Made by a program: the position numbers and the translations under genes. DNA of 15,661 bases, from NCBI GenBank assembly GCA_029240395.1, contig JAREAJ010000011.1, positions 1-15,661 of the forward strand, read 5' to 3'. Under the pieces are notes generated by a model. The model ran no database searches and was not told the origin of the DNA. It saw nothing but the letters and a program-made list of their open reading frames with translations. This stretch comes from Nitrososphaeraceae archaeon (GTDB lineage: Archaea; Thermoproteota; Nitrososphaeria; Nitrososphaerales; Nitrososphaeraceae). Below, one piece after another: positions 14,698 through 15,661 of this stretch (positions are counted from its first letter, which is position 1; the number at the start of each line of letters is the position of its first letter).

Positions 14698-14714
14698 ACT
14701 TATACCAACTGCCC

Positions 14715-15661
14715 ATGAAGAGAATTCGCCGTCAAACGGTCTTAAGATATGCAAAAAAAACATTTAACTGTGATACAATAGGGGCCTTTACTCCTGAAAA
14801 TATATATTATTTGACCGGTTTCTGGGGGGAAGGTGCAGTGGTTTGTAACTCAGACTTCGAAACCACGCTTATCGTTCCCAAGTTGGAGAAAGAAAGAGCT
14901 AGTAGCACTACCACAGATTGCGATATTATTTCTGCTGAAAGGGGAAGCAATCTGCTAACTCATTTTGTTTCCGTCATAAGAAATACTAAAACTTGTATTG
15001 ACTGCACAGACTACTCTATAGTTCAGACGATATGCCGCAGACTTAGCAGTCCACGAATTTTGCTTTCAAGTAGTCATCCCTTTTACCTGTCAAGAATGAT
15101 AAAAGATAACGAAGAAATATGTGCTATTAGGAGCACGGCTGAGATACTTGATAGGCTATACGAGATTTGCACAGAAAAAATAAGAGAAGGTACATCTGAA
15201 CGCACATTACAGGCTCACCTCATATACGAAGCTATGAAAATGGGAGCATGCCCTCCATCTTATAGATGGACGCTGGATCCATTAATCATCGCAAGCGGAC
15301 CAAACGGTGCCTCGCCACATGCGCAGGTCTCGAATCGTATATTCAAATCTGGAGACATGATCATTGTTGACCTAACTCTCAGGCACGGGGCATACGTCGC
15401 CGATGCCACTCGAACATTCGGCTTGGGGAATGTAACTTCCTTTACAAAGAAGGTATACGACATCGTTTGTGAGTCCCAGAAATCTGGCGTCAAAGCGGTA
15501 TCCCCAGGAGTAACATGCGGAGACATTGACAACATATGCAGGCAGACCATCAATCAAGCAGGTTTTAATGAATTTTTTGTTCACTCGACAGGACACGGAA
15601 TTGGTTTAGATGTTCACGAACCACCATGGTTACGGAGTGGAAGCAGACAAAAGTTGAAGAA
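14715..15661 (+). CDS. M24-family metallopeptidase (Xaa-Pro aminopeptidase/dipeptidase-like), 3' end outside window
   Basis: The frame is open from ATG 14715 to the window edge, giving 315 residues so far. Residues 1-130 form a creatinase-like N-terminal domain (FTPENIYYLTGFWGEG at 25-40). From about 135 the pita-bread catalytic fold follows. Visible metal ligands are D219 (IIVDLT), D230 (VADATRT) and H294 (STGHGIGLDVHEPP), with H202 (SPHAQ) and H301 also in conserved positions. The two final glutamate ligands should lie just beyond the edge. It probably removes N-terminal residues from peptides with proline in position two, or cleaves Xaa-Pro dipeptides, in the cytosol. It is transcribed divergently from the aminotransferase. 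Its start overlaps only the rejected extension of that gene. Confidence 0.88.
   Translation, partial: MKRIRRQTVLRYAKKTFNCDTIGAFTPENIYYLTGFWGEGAVVCNSDFETTLIVPKLEKERASSTTTDCDIISAERGSNLLTHFVSVIRNTKTCIDCTDYSIVQTICRRLSSPRILLSSSHPFYLSRMIKDNEEICAIRSTAEILDRLYEICTEKIREGTSERTLQAHLIYEAMKMGACPPSYRWTLDPLIIASGPNGASPHAQVSNRIFKSGDMIIVDLTLRHGAYVADATRTFGLGNVTSFTKKVYDIVCESQKSGVKAVSPGVTCGDIDNICRQTINQAGFNEFFVHSTGHGIGLDVHEPPWLRSGSRQKLK

Noticed and set aside
14611..14763. N-terminal extension of the aminotransferase frame (51 extra residues)
   Set aside because: It lies upstream of the family's normal MLPGPTN start, crosses the TATA-like element and overlaps the divergent peptidase start at 14715.

Overview
The window looks like a chromosomal segment of an archaeon of the Nitrososphaerota (Thaumarchaeota) type. 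It encodes glycerol-1-phosphate dehydrogenase (archaeal lipid stereochemistry), an RPA-type multi-OB single-strand DNA binding protein, a KH/metallo-beta-lactamase/beta-CASP protein of the aCPSF1 (FttA) family, an Lhr-type helicase, a TRAM-domain protein with an RG-rich head, and an archaeal SepF. Several genes have an AT-rich TATA-like element about 26 bp before the start codon with no ribosome binding site, as expected for leaderless archaeal transcripts. The genus cannot be fixed from this sequence. No rRNA, tRNA, IS element or CRISPR array was seen, and no stretch longer than 300 bases lacks a gene.

Layout: 1-163 is leader sequence with a 14-bp palindrome. 164-2008 (+) is a membrane histidine kinase and 2107-2517 (+) a stand-alone receiver protein with its own promoter. 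2714-4153 (+) is RPA. It converges on a minus-strand unit made of a 54-residue membrane protein (7039-7203) followed by an Lhr-type helicase (4294-7038). Divergent from that unit, 7294-8340 (+) is a PP-loop tRNA-thiolation-like enzyme, followed by sepF (8429-8689, +). 8770-10659 (-) is the aCPSF1-like protein. Divergent from it are the TRAM protein (10832-11311, +) and egsA (11390-12460, +). 12638-13411 (-) is a long FKBP-type prolyl isomerase and 13465-14610 (-) a class V aminotransferase. From 14715 a plus-strand M24 (Xaa-Pro) peptidase runs off the window.

The central part is rich in RNA-related functions: a helicase, a tRNA thiolation candidate, an aCPSF1 homologue and a TRAM protein. The flanks hold signalling, DNA binding, lipid and amino-acid functions. 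Most genes have their own promoter, so this is mostly a set of single-gene units rather than one operon.

The most notable points are: (1) the aCPSF1-like protein has lost three catalytic metal ligands (motif 2 Asp to Ser, motif 4 Asp to Glu, motif C His to Asn), which resembles the active CPSF-73 / inactive CPSF-100 division of labour; (2) the Lhr helicase has no ATG, GTG or TTG start upstream of its Walker A motif, and its frame continues directly from the TAG stop of the small membrane protein; (3) the TRAM protein ends in three nearly identical 42-bp tandem repeats; (4) SepF has no membrane-targeting head, and an in-frame stop just upstream rules one out.
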